In this document: positions 16,568 to 25,480 of the stretch, one piece after another | How positions within the stretch are numbered: the first letter of the stretch is position 1 | Layout of the letters: each line of letters starts with the position of its first letter | Assembly (NCBI RefSeq): GCF_002286815.1 | Contig: NZ_MUNM01000088.1 | Span: 62,001-126,000 of the forward strand | Length of the DNA: 64,000 bases | DNA from: Pseudomonas sp. PICF141 | GTDB lineage: Bacteria > Pseudomonadota > Gammaproteobacteria > Pseudomonadales > Pseudomonadaceae | Direction: 5' to 3' | Program-made: the position numbers and the translations under genes | Notes under the pieces: model-generated | Databases searched by the model: none | What the model was told of the DNA's origin: nothing | The model's input: only the letters and a program-made list of their open reading frames with translations

Positions 16568-17635
16568 ATGAGTGAGCCTGTCATGGGTGTGAGTATTGGC
16601 CGCCCGCCGGCGTTACGCAGGTTCGCGTTGCTGGCTACAGCGCTCTCGCTGTTGGGCTGTACCGTGCTGTCGGCGCCCGCGCTGGCCGCTGCCGCGTCGG
16701 CCACCGAACGGGTTTATTCCGTTGAATCCGCCAAGGCCAGCAAAGGCCTGATGCTCGATGTCGTACACGCGGGCAAACGCCTGGTGGCGGTCGGCGATCG
16801 CGGGCACATTCTGTATTCCGATGACCAGGGCGCAACCTGGACCCAGGCCAAGGTGCCGACCCGGCAACTGCTGACGGCGGTGTTTTTTGTCGATGACAAA
16901 CACGGTTGGGCTGTTGGCCATGACGCGCAGATCCTCGCCAGTGAAGACGGCGGCGTCACCTGGAGCAAACAATTCGAAGACCTTGCACGCGAATCGCCGC
17001 TGCTCGACGTCTGGTTCAAGGACGTTAACAGCGGCTTTGCCGTGGGCGCTTACGGTGCCTTGCTGGAAACCACCGATGGCGGTAAAAACTGGGAAGACGT
17101 CAGCGATCGCCTGGACAACGAAGACCAGTACCACCTCAACGCCATTGCAGCGGTCAAGGATTCCGGCATTTTCATTGTTGGCGAACAGGGCAGCATGTTC
17201 CGTTCCGCCGATGACGGGCAGACCTGGGAAAAACTTGAAGGCCCTTACGAAGGCTCGCTGTTCGGTGTGATCGGCACCGCGCAACCGGCCACGCTGCTGG
17301 CTTACGGGTTGCGCGGCAATCTCTACCGCTCCACGGATTTCGGCAGCACCTGGGAGCAGATCGAGCTCAAGGCGGACCGTGGCACTCTGGAATTTGGCCT
17401 CTCTGGCGCCACACTGCTTGACGACGGTTCCATCGTGATCGTCGGCAATGGAGGCAGCGTGATTCGCAGCACCGATGACGGCGAAACCTTCAGCGTGTTC
17501 AACCGTCCGGATCGCATTTCCGTCTCGGCGGTCACTGCGTCAGGCAACGGCAATCTGATTCTGGCAGGACAGGGAGGCGTTCGCGTCACTTCGCCCACCG
17601 GCGCAGAGAATGGAAAAAACGGGTCGTCCCAATGA
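16568..17635 (+). CDS. YCF48-like BNR beta-propeller protein, exported
   Basis: A 355-residue exported protein. The N-terminus has a charged start, a hydrophobic core (LLATALSLLGCTVLSAPALA) and an ALA-A cleavage site; the LLGC could alternatively be a lipobox. The rest is a beta-propeller with at least six BNR/Asp-box motifs of the form S-x-D-x-G-x-T-W (SDDQGATW, SEDGGVTW, TTDGGKNW, SADDGQTW, STDFGSTW, STDDGETF). It resembles the YCF48/Hcf136 family. The MMPL exporter gene begins 28 bases downstream, so it probably acts with it in the periplasm. ATG 16568 follows GGAAGG with good spacing. Confidence 0.85.
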   Translation: MSEPVMGVSIGRPPALRRFALLATALSLLGCTVLSAPALAAAASATERVYSVESAKASKGLMLDVVHAGKRLVAVGDRGHILYSDDQGATWTQAKVPTRQLLTAVFFVDDKHGWAVGHDAQILASEDGGVTWSKQFEDLARESPLLDVWFKDVNSGFAVGAYGALLETTDGGKNWEDVSDRLDNEDQYHLNAIAAVKDSGIFIVGEQGSMFRSADDGQTWEKLEGPYEGSLFGVIGTAQPATLLAYGLRGNLYRSTDFGSTWEQIELKADRGTLEFGLSGATLLDDGSIVIVGNGGSVIRSTDDGETFSVFNRPDRISVSAVTASGNGNLILAGQGGVRVTSPTGAENGKNGSSQ

Positions 17636-17663
17636 GCCGGGAAAATAACAAGAAGGCGGGTCT

Positions 17664-20048
17664 ATGACATCCTTAAGCACTCCTCATCAGGATAAGGCGA
17701 CGTTTCTGGAGCGCCTGATTTTCAACAACCGCCCGGCAGTCATCGTCATCTGCCTGCTGGTCAGTATTTTCCTGTTCTGGCAGGCGACGTTGATCCGGCC
17801 GTCCACCAGTTTCGAAAAAATGATCCCGCTCGAGCATCCGTTCATTGAAAAAATGATGGAGCACCGCAACGATCTGGCGAACCTGGGCAACACGGTGCGG
17901 ATCTCGGTGGAGGCCACCGACGGCGACATCTTCTCCAAGGACTACATGGAGACCCTGCGTCAGATCCACGACGAGGTGTTCTACATTTCCGGCGTCGACC
18001 GTTCCGGTCTCAAGTCGCTGTGGAGCCCGAGCGTGCGCTGGACCGAAGTGACGGAGGAGGGCTTCGCTGGTGGTGAAGTGATTCCCCAGAGCTATAACGG
18101 CTCCCAGCAAAGTCTCGACCTGCTGCGCAACAACGTGCTCAAGTCCGGGCAAGTCGGACGTCTGGTGGCCAACGACTTCAAGTCGAGCATCATCGACATC
18201 CCGCTGCTGGAGTCCTACCCGGACCCACAGGACCAGGGCAAGTTGCTGGCGCTGGACTACCGCAAGTTCTCCCATGAGCTTGAAGACAAGATCCGCAACA
18301 AGTTCGAAGCCCAGAACCCCAACGTGAAGATCCATATTGTCGGGTTCGCCAAGAAAGTCGGCGACCTGATCGATGGGTTGGTCATGGTGGTGATGTTCTT
18401 CGGCGTCGCTTTTGTCATTACCCTGATCCTGCTGTACTGGTTCACCCACTGCATGCGCAGCACCATTGCGGTATTGAGCACGACGCTGGTGGCGGTGATC
18501 TGGCAACTGGGCTTGATGCACTTCTTCGGCTTCGGGCTTGATCCGTACTCGATGCTGGTGCCGTTCCTGATTTTTGCCATCGGGATTTCCCACGGTGTGC
18601 AGAAAATCAACGGTATCGCCTTGCAGTCCAGCGAAGCGGAGAACGCGCTGACCGCAGCGCGGCGCACTTTCCGTCAGCTGTTTCTGCCGGGAATGATCGC
18701 GATCCTCGCGGATGCGGTGGGCTTCATCACGCTATTGATCATCGACATTGGTGTGATCCGTGAGCTGGCCATCGGCGCCTCCATCGGCGTGGCGGTGATC
18801 GTGTTCACCAACCTGATCCTGTTGCCGGTAGCCATTTCCTACGTAGGCATCAGCAAACGCGCCGTTGAACGCAGCAAGAAAGACGCGCACCGTGAGCATC
18901 CGTTCTGGCGCCTGCTGTCGAACTTTGCCAGCCCCAAAGTTGCCCCGATTTCCATTGCCCTGGCGCTGATCGCTTTCGGTGGTGGCCTCTGGTACAGCCA
19001 GAACCTGAAGATCGGCGATCTCGACCAAGGCGCACCGGAACTGCGTCCAGACTCGCGTTATAACAAGGACAACAGCTTCATCATCAATAACTATTCCACC
19101 AGTTCCGACGTGTTGGTGGTGATGGTCAAGACCAAGTCCGAAGGTTGCTCGCGTTATGAGGCCATGGCGCCGATCGACGAGCTGATGTGGAAAATGCAGA
19201 ACACCGAGGGCGTGCAATCGGCGATCTCGCTGGTGACCGTGTCCAAGCAGATGATCAAGGGCATGAACGAGGGCAACCTGAAATGGGAAACCCTGTCGCG
19301 CAACCCGGACGTGCTGAACAACTCCATCGCCCGTGCCGATGGCCTGTACAACAACAATTGTTCCCTGGCGCCGGTGCTGGTATTCCTCAACGACCACAAG
19401 GCCGAAACCCTGGACCGCGCCGTGCATGCGGTGCAGGAGTTCGCCAAGGAAAACAACAAGGAAGGCCTGGAATTCATCCTCGCCGCCGGTAATGCCGGGA
19501 TCGAAGCGGCCACCAACGAGGTGATCAAACGCTCCGAACTGACCATTCTGATCCTGGTGTACATCTGTGTCGCAACCATGTGCATGATCACCTTCCGTTC
19601 CTGGGCGGCGACCTTGTGCATCGTGCTGCCGCTGGTACTGACCTCGGTCCTGGGCAACGCGCTGATGGCGTTCATGGGCATCGGCGTGAAAGTGGCGACT
19701 TTGCCGGTCGTGGCGCTCGGGGTGGGGATAGGCGTGGATTACGGGATCTACATCTACAGCCGCCTGGAAAGCTTCCTGCGTGCCGGCCTGCCGTTGCAAG
19801 AGGCGTATTACCAGACGCTGAAGTCCACCGGTAAAGCCGTGTTGTTTACCGGCCTGTGCCTGGCGATCGGCGTATGCACCTGGATCTTCTCGGCGATCAA
19901 GTTCCAGGCCGACATGGGCCTGATGCTGACCTTCATGCTGCTCTGGAACATGTTCGGCGCGTTGTGGCTGCTGCCAGCGCTGGCGCGGTTCCTGATCAAA
20001 CCGGAGAAACTGGCGGGGCAGAAGGGCAACTCGCTGTTCGCTCACTGA
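17664..20048 (+). CDS. MMPL/RND family exporter
   Basis: A 794-residue inner-membrane transporter with the RND-like duplicated layout: one membrane helix (about 28-46), a large periplasmic loop, a five-helix bundle (about 230-400), a second helix near 425, a second loop and another five-helix bundle (about 625-780). GISHGVQKINGIA and GVGIGVDYGIYIYSRLE are the matching blocks of the two membrane halves. Family members export lipids or hydrophobic compounds; cargo is unknown here. It forms an operon with the propeller gene and is followed by a strong terminator. Confidence 0.88.
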   Translation: MTSLSTPHQDKATFLERLIFNNRPAVIVICLLVSIFLFWQATLIRPSTSFEKMIPLEHPFIEKMMEHRNDLANLGNTVRISVEATDGDIFSKDYMETLRQIHDEVFYISGVDRSGLKSLWSPSVRWTEVTEEGFAGGEVIPQSYNGSQQSLDLLRNNVLKSGQVGRLVANDFKSSIIDIPLLESYPDPQDQGKLLALDYRKFSHELEDKIRNKFEAQNPNVKIHIVGFAKKVGDLIDGLVMVVMFFGVAFVITLILLYWFTHCMRSTIAVLSTTLVAVIWQLGLMHFFGFGLDPYSMLVPFLIFAIGISHGVQKINGIALQSSEAENALTAARRTFRQLFLPGMIAILADAVGFITLLIIDIGVIRELAIGASIGVAVIVFTNLILLPVAISYVGISKRAVERSKKDAHREHPFWRLLSNFASPKVAPISIALALIAFGGGLWYSQNLKIGDLDQGAPELRPDSRYNKDNSFIINNYSTSSDVLVVMVKTKSEGCSRYEAMAPIDELMWKMQNTEGVQSAISLVTVSKQMIKGMNEGNLKWETLSRNPDVLNNSIARADGLYNNNCSLAPVLVFLNDHKAETLDRAVHAVQEFAKENNKEGLEFILAAGNAGIEAATNEVIKRSELTILILVYICVATMCMITFRSWAATLCIVLPLVLTSVLGNALMAFMGIGVKVATLPVVALGVGIGVDYGIYIYSRLESFLRAGLPLQEAYYQTLKSTGKAVLFTGLCLAIGVCTWIFSAIKFQADMGLMLTFMLLWNMFGALWLLPALARFLIKPEKLAGQKGNSLFAH

Positions 20049-20064
20049 TCCCTGGCAGAAACAG

Positions 20065-20095
20065 AAAAGCCGCAACCTTGGTTGCGGCTTTTTTA
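20065..20095 (+). terminator. Rho-independent terminator after the MMPL exporter
   Basis: AAAAGCCGCAACC pairs with GGTTGCGGCTTTTT across a two-base spacer, followed by a T tract. It ends the YCF48-MMPL operon. Confidence 0.92.
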
Positions 20096-20109
20096 TAGGT
20101 ACATGAAGA

Positions 20110-20214
20110 TCAAAAGATCGCAGCCTTCGGCAGCTCCTACATTGATTGAGTACATCCGCAATTCAACGGTATACACGGTCCCTGTAGGAGCTGCCGAAGG
20201 CTGCGATCTTTTGA
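20110..20214. repeat. Perfect 32-bp inverted repeat pair
   Basis: Arms at 20110-20141 and 20183-20214 are exact reverse complements over 32 bases (TCAAAAGATCGCAGCC... and ...GGCTGCGATCTTTTGA), with a 41-base spacer. It separates the exporter terminator from the convergent GntR gene. Confidence 0.9.
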
Positions 20215-20221
20215 CTTTGCT

Positions 20222-20941
20222 TTACGACAAATCGGTGCCAAGCACCACATTCAACGCACTACGCGCATCATCCAGCTGCACCAGCGTCGCATGACGCGCG
20301 CCGAGCGCATCACGATTCTCGATAGCGGTGAGGATCGCCTTGTGCCGTGGCATCGCCAGTTCATGCAGATTCGGCCGTTGGTTGGAATGTTTCAAGGCTT
20401 CGGCAATCGCCACCGACAGCATGTTGCACAGGTTCGCCAGCAGATCGTTATGCGTCGCGTCGGCGATGCGGCTGTGGAAATCCAGGTCCGGCTGCAGTAA
20501 GGCTTCAGGCGTCGGTGCCGCTTCCATGCGTTGGTAGGCTTCACCGATGGAGGCGATGTCTTCGTCGGTGGCGAATTGCGCGGCCAACGCGGCGGCGGCC
20601 GGCTCGATGATGCTGCGCACGCTGGTGAGCAGGTCAAAGAATTCATTTTGCGGACTGCTTTGCATCAGCCAGTGCAGCACATCCGGGTCGAGCATGTGCC
20701 ATTCCTTGCGCGGCTTGACCACCGTGCCGACCCGCGGACGCGAATACACCAGGCCCTTGGCCACCAAGACGCGAGTGGCTTCGCGCAGCACCGGTCGGCT
20801 GACCGCGTATTCCTCGCACAGCAAGGCTTCGGCGGGCAGTTTGTCGTCCGGCTTGAACCGTCCCGAGACGATCTGCATGCCCAATTCCTGGACAATGCGC
20901 GAATGCATGCTTTTGCGGTCGGAGGGTTTGCGGTAATCCAT
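20222..20941 (-). CDS. FadR/GntR family transcriptional regulator of the sugar-acid locus
   Basis: A 239-residue regulator with an N-terminal winged helix (about 8-75, SRPVLREATRVLVAKGLV) and a C-terminal FCD effector domain whose D...H...H metal/ligand residues are visible (DLDFHSRIADATHN and later LPRHK-like MPRHKAIL). The ATG at 20941 gives the usual FadR N-terminus (MDYRKPSDRKS); in-frame starts further upstream lack a ribosome site. It lies downstream of the dehydratase on the same strand, with a hairpin between. It resembles DgoR-type sugar-acid regulators. Two sites fitting TNGTNNNACNA in the divergent promoter region are its likely operators. Confidence 0.85.
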   Translation of the reverse strand: MDYRKPSDRKSMHSRIVQELGMQIVSGRFKPDDKLPAEALLCEEYAVSRPVLREATRVLVAKGLVYSRPRVGTVVKPRKEWHMLDPDVLHWLMQSSPQNEFFDLLTSVRSIIEPAAAALAAQFATDEDIASIGEAYQRMEAAPTPEALLQPDLDFHSRIADATHNDLLANLCNMLSVAIAEALKHSNQRPNLHELAMPRHKAILTAIENRDALGARHATLVQLDDARSALNVVLGTDLS

Positions 20942-21022
20942 GGGGAACGGCGCGATCCTGTGCGATGGGGTGCCGCGCATGATAGCAGGCGCGGCGCAGA
21001 CTTTGAGGCGGATACAAAGCAA

Positions 21023-21050
21023 ATGTGGGAGCTAGCAGGCTAGCTCCCAC
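21023..21050 (-). terminator. Compact hairpin between dehydratase and regulator genes
   Basis: TGTGGGAGCTAGC and GCTAGCTCCCACA are perfect 13-base inverted arms separated by two bases. There is no long T tract on the minus strand, so it may lower or protect the transcript rather than end it. This placement could make the regulator less expressed than the dehydratase. Confidence 0.5.
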
Positions 21051-21065
21051 AAAAGATGTTTGCTG

Positions 21066-22802
21066 TCAGTGAGAGTGACGCGGCACCTCGGCCCCGCGGC
21101 AGCCAACCAGGAAGTCGAAGTCGCAACCTTGATCCGCCTGCAGTACATGGTCGATGTACAGCTGACGATAACCGCCCACGATTAACTGTTGCGGTGGTTG
21201 CAGATCCGCCATGCGCGCTGCCAGTTCCGCATCCGGAATGTCCAGATGCAAACGCCCGTTAGCGCAATCAAGCTCGATCCAGTCGCCTTCCTTCACCGTC
21301 GCCAATGGTCCGCCGGCCGCCGCTTCCGGTGCCACATGCAGAACGACAGTGCCGTAAGCGGTGCCGCTCATGCGTGCGTCGGAAATCCGCACCATGTCGG
21401 TCACGCCCCGGGCCAGCAGCTTGGCCGGTAATCCCATGTTGCCGACTTCGGCCATGCCCGGATAACCCTTCGGCCCGCAGTTCTTCATCACCAGAATCGA
21501 ATGGGCATCCACGTCCAGTTCCGGATCGTTGATCCGTGCTTTGTACATGTCGAAGTTCTCGAACACCACCGCACGGCCACGGTGTTGCATCAGTTCGGCG
21601 CTCGCGGCGGAGGGCTTGAGCACCGCACCGAGTGGCGCCAGGTTGCCGCGCAACACGCAGATGCCGCCGTCGGCGCGGATCGGGTTGTCGAGGGTACGGA
21701 TCACTTCGTCCTGGCCGTAAATCGGCGCGTCTTTGGTGTTCTCGCTAATGGTTTTACCGTTGACGGTGAGGGCGTTCGGGTTCGGGATCAGGTTGGCCTC
21801 GCCGAGACGACGCAGCACCGCGGGCAAGCCGCCGGCGTAGTAGAACTCTTCCATCAGGAAGCGCCCGGACGGTTGCAGGTCGACGATGGTCGGCATACCG
21901 CGACCGATGCGGGTCCAGTCGTCCAGGTCCAGCTCGACACCGATGCGCCCGGCGATGGCTTTCAAGTGGATCACCGCGTTGGTCGAACCGCCGATGGCGG
22001 CGTTCACCCGAATGGCGTTTTCGAAGGCTTCCTTGGTGAGGATTTTCGACAGCTTCAAGTCTTCGCGCACCATCTCCACCGCGCGCATGCCCGACATGTG
22101 CGCCAACACATAACGGCGGGCATCGACCGCCGGAATCGCCGCGTTGTGGGGCAGGGAAGTGCCAAGGGCTTCGGCCATGCAGGCCATGGTCGAAGCCGTG
22201 CCCATGGTGTTACAGGTACCGGCCGAGCGCGACATACCGCCCTCGGCCGCGAGGAAATCATCGAGGCTGATGGTGCCTGCCTTGACCTGTTCGCTGAGCT
22301 GCCAGACCACCGTGCCCGAGCCAATGTCCTGGCCCTTGTGCTTGCCGTTGAGCATCGGCCCCCCGGTGACGACGATTGCCGGCACGTCGCAACTGGCCGC
22401 GCCCATCAACAGCGCCGGCGTGGTTTTGTCGCAACCGGTGAGCAGCACCACGCCATCGATCGGGTTTCCGCGAATCGCTTCCTCGACGTCCATGCTCGCC
22501 AGGTTGCGGGTCAGCATGGCGGTGGGGCGCAGGTTCGATTCACCGTTGGAGAACACCGGGAATTCCACCGGAAAGCCGCCGGCTTCGATCACCCCGCGTT
22601 TGACGTGGTCCGCGATCTGGCGGAAATGCGCGTTGCACGGGGTCAGTTCCGACCAGGTGTTGCAGATGCCGATGATCGGCTTGCCGTGAAACTGATGGTC
22701 GGCGATGCCCTGATTCTTCATCCAGCTGCGGTACATGAAGCCGTTCTTGTCGGCGGTGCCAAACCATTGGGCGGAGCGCAGGGTGGGTTTCTTATCAGAC
22801 AT
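21066..22802 (-). CDS. IlvD/Edd family sugar-acid dehydratase (L-arabonate/D-xylonate type)
   Basis: A 578-residue dehydratase that removes water from an aldonate to give a 2-keto-3-deoxy acid. Cysteines C56, C124 and C197 have the 68- and 73-residue spacing of the [2Fe-2S] ligands known in Rhizobium L-arabinonate dehydratase, and length and sequence fit that subgroup rather than IlvD or Edd. With the divergent FAH-family dehydratase and semialdehyde dehydrogenase it completes an aldonate to alpha-ketoglutarate route. The true sugar (L-arabonate, D-xylonate or D-fuconate-like) is not decidable here. It is transcribed away from the MFS gene. Confidence 0.88.
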   Translation of the reverse strand: MSDKKPTLRSAQWFGTADKNGFMYRSWMKNQGIADHQFHGKPIIGICNTWSELTPCNAHFRQIADHVKRGVIEAGGFPVEFPVFSNGESNLRPTAMLTRNLASMDVEEAIRGNPIDGVVLLTGCDKTTPALLMGAASCDVPAIVVTGGPMLNGKHKGQDIGSGTVVWQLSEQVKAGTISLDDFLAAEGGMSRSAGTCNTMGTASTMACMAEALGTSLPHNAAIPAVDARRYVLAHMSGMRAVEMVREDLKLSKILTKEAFENAIRVNAAIGGSTNAVIHLKAIAGRIGVELDLDDWTRIGRGMPTIVDLQPSGRFLMEEFYYAGGLPAVLRRLGEANLIPNPNALTVNGKTISENTKDAPIYGQDEVIRTLDNPIRADGGICVLRGNLAPLGAVLKPSAASAELMQHRGRAVVFENFDMYKARINDPELDVDAHSILVMKNCGPKGYPGMAEVGNMGLPAKLLARGVTDMVRISDARMSGTAYGTVVLHVAPEAAAGGPLATVKEGDWIELDCANGRLHLDIPDAELAARMADLQPPQQLIVGGYRQLYIDHVLQADQGCDFDFLVGCRGAEVPRHSH

Positions 22803-22816
22803 GATCGGTTCTCTTA

Positions 22817-22827
22817 TTGTATGACTA
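22817..22827. promoter_or_regulatory. Predicted GntR (FadR-type) operator 1
   Basis: TTGTATGACTA fits the FadR-subfamily consensus T-N-G-T-N3-A-C-N-A and lies 15 bases upstream of the dehydratase ATG. It overlaps a TATAGT hexamer on the minus strand. Confidence 0.55.
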
Positions 22828-22879
22828 TATTGTTCGAGCTACGACGTAACATAAGCTCAATTTCGCCTGTTTGGAAGGG

Positions 22880-22908
22880 TTGTTGGATAAATAGTATTAC
22901 TATATAGT
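22880..22908 (+). promoter_or_regulatory. Candidate promoter of the MFS-araD1-aldehyde dehydrogenase operon
   Basis: TTGTTG at 22880-22885 and TATAGT at 22903-22908 are 17 bases apart. The second predicted operator sits in the spacer, so binding would block polymerase. Confidence 0.55.
22892..22902. promoter_or_regulatory. Predicted GntR (FadR-type) operator 2
   Basis: TAGTATTACTA is a perfect palindrome fitting T-N-G-T-N3-A-C-N-A. The flanking TGACTATAT (22822-22830) and ATATAGTCA (22902-22910) also form an inverted pair across the intergenic region. Confidence 0.6.
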
Positions 22909-22995
22909 CATTTTCAACGGAGGGATGGCCCTGGTGGTTTTCTGCCAGAGGCGTCCCCCAAGGTTCTATAACAACAACAATCGGAGACCGAACTC

Positions 22996-24318
22996 ATGAG
23001 CCAGGAATTGCGGCTTATCCGTCGCATCACGCTGAAACTGATTCCCTTCCTGATCCTGCTGTACCTGATCGCCTATGTGGACCGCTCCGCGGTAGGTTTC
23101 GCCAAGTTGCACATGGGCGCTGACATCGGTCTGGGTGATGCGGCTTACGGCTTGGGTGCCGGGCTGTTCTTCATTGGCTACTTCCTGCTGGAAATCCCCA
23201 GCAACCTGATGCTCGACCGCTTCGGTGCCCGGCGCTGGTTCGCGCGGATCATGGTCACCTGGGGCGCCATCACCGTCGGCATGGCGTTCGTCCAGGGGCC
23301 GAACAGCTTCTACGTGATGCGTTTTCTGCTCGGTGCGGCCGAAGCGGGATTCTTCCCGGGTGTTCTGTACTACATCACCCAATGGTTCCCGATCCGCCAT
23401 CGCGGCAAGATCCTGGGCTTGTTCATCCTTTCCCAACCCATCGCGATGATGATCACCGGCCCGGTCTCCGGCGGCTTGTTGGGCATGGACGGCATTCTTG
23501 GCCTGCACGGCTGGCAGTGGCTGTTTATCGTCATCGGCATGCCCGCAATCCTGCTGACCTGGCCGGTGCTGCGTTACCTGCCGGACGGTCCACAACAGGT
23601 GAAATGGATGGACCAGTCTGAGAAAGACTGGCTGACCGGCGAGCTGAAAAAAGACCTGGAACAATACGGCCAGACCCGCCACGGCAATCCGCTGCACGCA
23701 TTGAAGGACAAACGCGTGTTGCTGCTGGCGCTGTTCTATCTGCCGGTGACCCTGAGCATCTACGGTCTGGGATTGTGGCTGCCGACGTTGATCAAGCAGT
23801 TCGGCGGCACTGACCTGGTGACCGGATTCGTGTCCTCGGTGCCGTACATCTTCGGGATCATCGGTTTGCTGATCATCCCGCGCAGTTCCGATCGTTTGAA
23901 TGATCGCTACGGCCATCTGGCGGTGCTGTACGTGTTGGGCGCCATCGGTCTGTTCCTCAGCGCCTGGCTGTCGGTGCCGGTGCTGCAATTGGCGGCGCTG
24001 TGCCTGGTGGCGTTCGCGCTGTTTTCCTGCACTGCGGTGTTCTGGACCTTGCCGGGTCGGTTCTTCGCCGGCGCCAGCGCGGCGGCGGGGATCGCGTTGA
24101 TCAACTCGGTGGGCAACCTCGGCGGCTACATCGGGCCGTTCGTGATCGGTGCGCTGAAGGAATACACCGGCAACCTGGCGTCAGGGTTGTATTTCCTGTC
24201 CTGCGTGATGGTGTTCGGCCTGGTCCTGACAGGTGTGGTTTATCGCTTGCTGGAGCGTAAGCACGTGCTGCCGGCCGATGAATTTGCGGCCAGTGCGCGT
24301 GGTGCAACCCGTACCTGA
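22996..24318 (+). CDS. MFS transporter, anion:cation symporter type
   Basis: A 440-residue inner-membrane protein with twelve predicted helices. YLIAYVDRSAVGFAKLHM in helix 1 and RFGARRWFARIMVTWG after helix 2 are characteristic of the ACS family (tartrate, phthalate, galactonate and related organic acids). Given the divergent dehydratase and downstream dehydratase and dehydrogenase, it most likely imports the aldonic acid. ATG 22996 follows CGGAGA. A REP inverted pair separates it from the next gene. Confidence 0.9.
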   Translation: MSQELRLIRRITLKLIPFLILLYLIAYVDRSAVGFAKLHMGADIGLGDAAYGLGAGLFFIGYFLLEIPSNLMLDRFGARRWFARIMVTWGAITVGMAFVQGPNSFYVMRFLLGAAEAGFFPGVLYYITQWFPIRHRGKILGLFILSQPIAMMITGPVSGGLLGMDGILGLHGWQWLFIVIGMPAILLTWPVLRYLPDGPQQVKWMDQSEKDWLTGELKKDLEQYGQTRHGNPLHALKDKRVLLLALFYLPVTLSIYGLGLWLPTLIKQFGGTDLVTGFVSSVPYIFGIIGLLIIPRSSDRLNDRYGHLAVLYVLGAIGLFLSAWLSVPVLQLAALCLVAFALFSCTAVFWTLPGRFFAGASAAAGIALINSVGNLGGYIGPFVIGALKEYTGNLASGLYFLSCVMVFGLVLTGVVYRLLERKHVLPADEFAASARGATRT

Positions 24319-24343
24319 CACGAAATTGGCCAACACCACCGAC

Positions 24344-24436
24344 CCTGTGGGAGCGGGCTTGCCCGCGATAGCAATCTACCTGACGCATCAATTGTGAATG
24401 TGCCGGCGTCATCGCGGGCAAGCCCGCTCCCACAGG
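24344..24436. repeat. REP inverted pair (CCTGTGGGAGCGGGCTTGCC family)
   Basis: Arms CCTGTGGGAGCGGGCTTGCC-CGCGAT (24344-24369) and its exact reverse complement (24411-24436). It lies inside the probable MFS-araD1 operon, so it may adjust message levels between transporter and enzymes. Confidence 0.88.
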
Positions 24437-24477
24437 TTTTTTCGGTGTTTTGAAGAATTGTTTTACAGGAGAAAATC

Positions 24478-25470
24478 ATGCGTTTGGTTCAGTTCGAATT
24501 GAATAATGGCGAACGCCGTGTCGGCGTGGTCGAGGATGGCCTGGTGCGCGAAGTGCAGGACGCGCGCTCGGTGCGGGATCTGGCGCTGGCGGCGATCGAG
24601 GCAGGGGTCAATCTTGAGCAACAGATTCAAACCCTGGGGTTGGGCATCAGCCATGACTATTCAGCGCTGCTGGCCAATCTGCAAATCCTGCCGCCGCTGG
24701 ATCACCCGGACCCTGCGCATATGCTGGTCAGCGGCACCGGCCTGACCCATCTGGGCAGCGCTTCGGCCCGGGACAAAATGCATCAGCAGGTCGGCGACGA
24801 AACCGCCATGACCGACACCATGCGCATCTTCAAATGGGGCGTGGAGGGCGGTAAACCTGCCTCCGGCCAGGCCGGCGTGCAACCGGAGTGGTTCTACAAG
24901 GGCGATGGCAGCATCGTTGTGCGTCCGGGCAAACCGTTCCCGTTGCCGCCGTTTGCCGAAGATGCCGGGGAGGAGCCCGAGCTCAGCGGCCTCTATGTGA
25001 TCGGCCACGACGGTAAACCGTATCGCCTCGGTTTCGCGGTGGGTAATGAGTTCTCCGATCACGTGATGGAACGCAAGAATTACCTCTATCTGGCCCATTC
25101 GAAATTGCGCAGTTGCAGCTATGGCCCGGAGCTTCGGGTTGGCGAGTTGCCCCGGCATCTGGCCGGCATCAGCCGTATCCTGCGCAATGGTGAAGTGTTG
25201 TGGCAGAACGAGTTCCTCAGTGGTGAAGCGAACATGTGCCACAGCCTGGCAAACCTCGAGTATCACCATTTCAAGTACAGCCAATTCCTGCGCCCTGGCG
25301 ATGTGCACATTCATTTCTTTGGCACCGCGACCCTGTCTTTCGCTGACGGCATCCACACCCAACCAGGTGACGTGTTCGAGATCAGCCAGGCCGAGTTCGG
25401 CGCGCCCTTGATCAACGGCATTGAGCCCGTTGAAGCGGCGTTCGAACCCGGCACCGTCGGCACACTTTAA
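24478..25470 (+). CDS. AraD1/FAH-family 2-keto-3-deoxy-sugar-acid dehydratase
   Basis: A 330-residue protein of the fumarylacetoacetate hydrolase superfamily, AraD1 (GguC-like) subgroup; FAVGNEFSDHVMERKNYLYL and SCSYGPELRVG are characteristic. In this context it should convert the 2-keto-3-deoxy-aldonate made by the IlvD/Edd enzyme to alpha-ketoglutaric semialdehyde. The well-studied Azospirillum enzyme for this step belongs to the DHDPS family instead, so this is a non-homologous replacement, inferred from neighbours. Ten bases separate it from the dehydrogenase start. Confidence 0.8.
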   Translation: MRLVQFELNNGERRVGVVEDGLVREVQDARSVRDLALAAIEAGVNLEQQIQTLGLGISHDYSALLANLQILPPLDHPDPAHMLVSGTGLTHLGSASARDKMHQQVGDETAMTDTMRIFKWGVEGGKPASGQAGVQPEWFYKGDGSIVVRPGKPFPLPPFAEDAGEEPELSGLYVIGHDGKPYRLGFAVGNEFSDHVMERKNYLYLAHSKLRSCSYGPELRVGELPRHLAGISRILRNGEVLWQNEFLSGEANMCHSLANLEYHHFKYSQFLRPGDVHIHFFGTATLSFADGIHTQPGDVFEISQAEFGAPLINGIEPVEAAFEPGTVGTL

Positions 25471-25480
25471 GGAGACACCC

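Noticed and set aside
21501..22907. A 468-codon frame opposite the IlvD/Edd dehydratase
   Set aside because: Antisense shadow; the His/Arg/Val-rich composition is typical of reverse-frame translation, and the dehydratase has its iron-sulfur cysteines.
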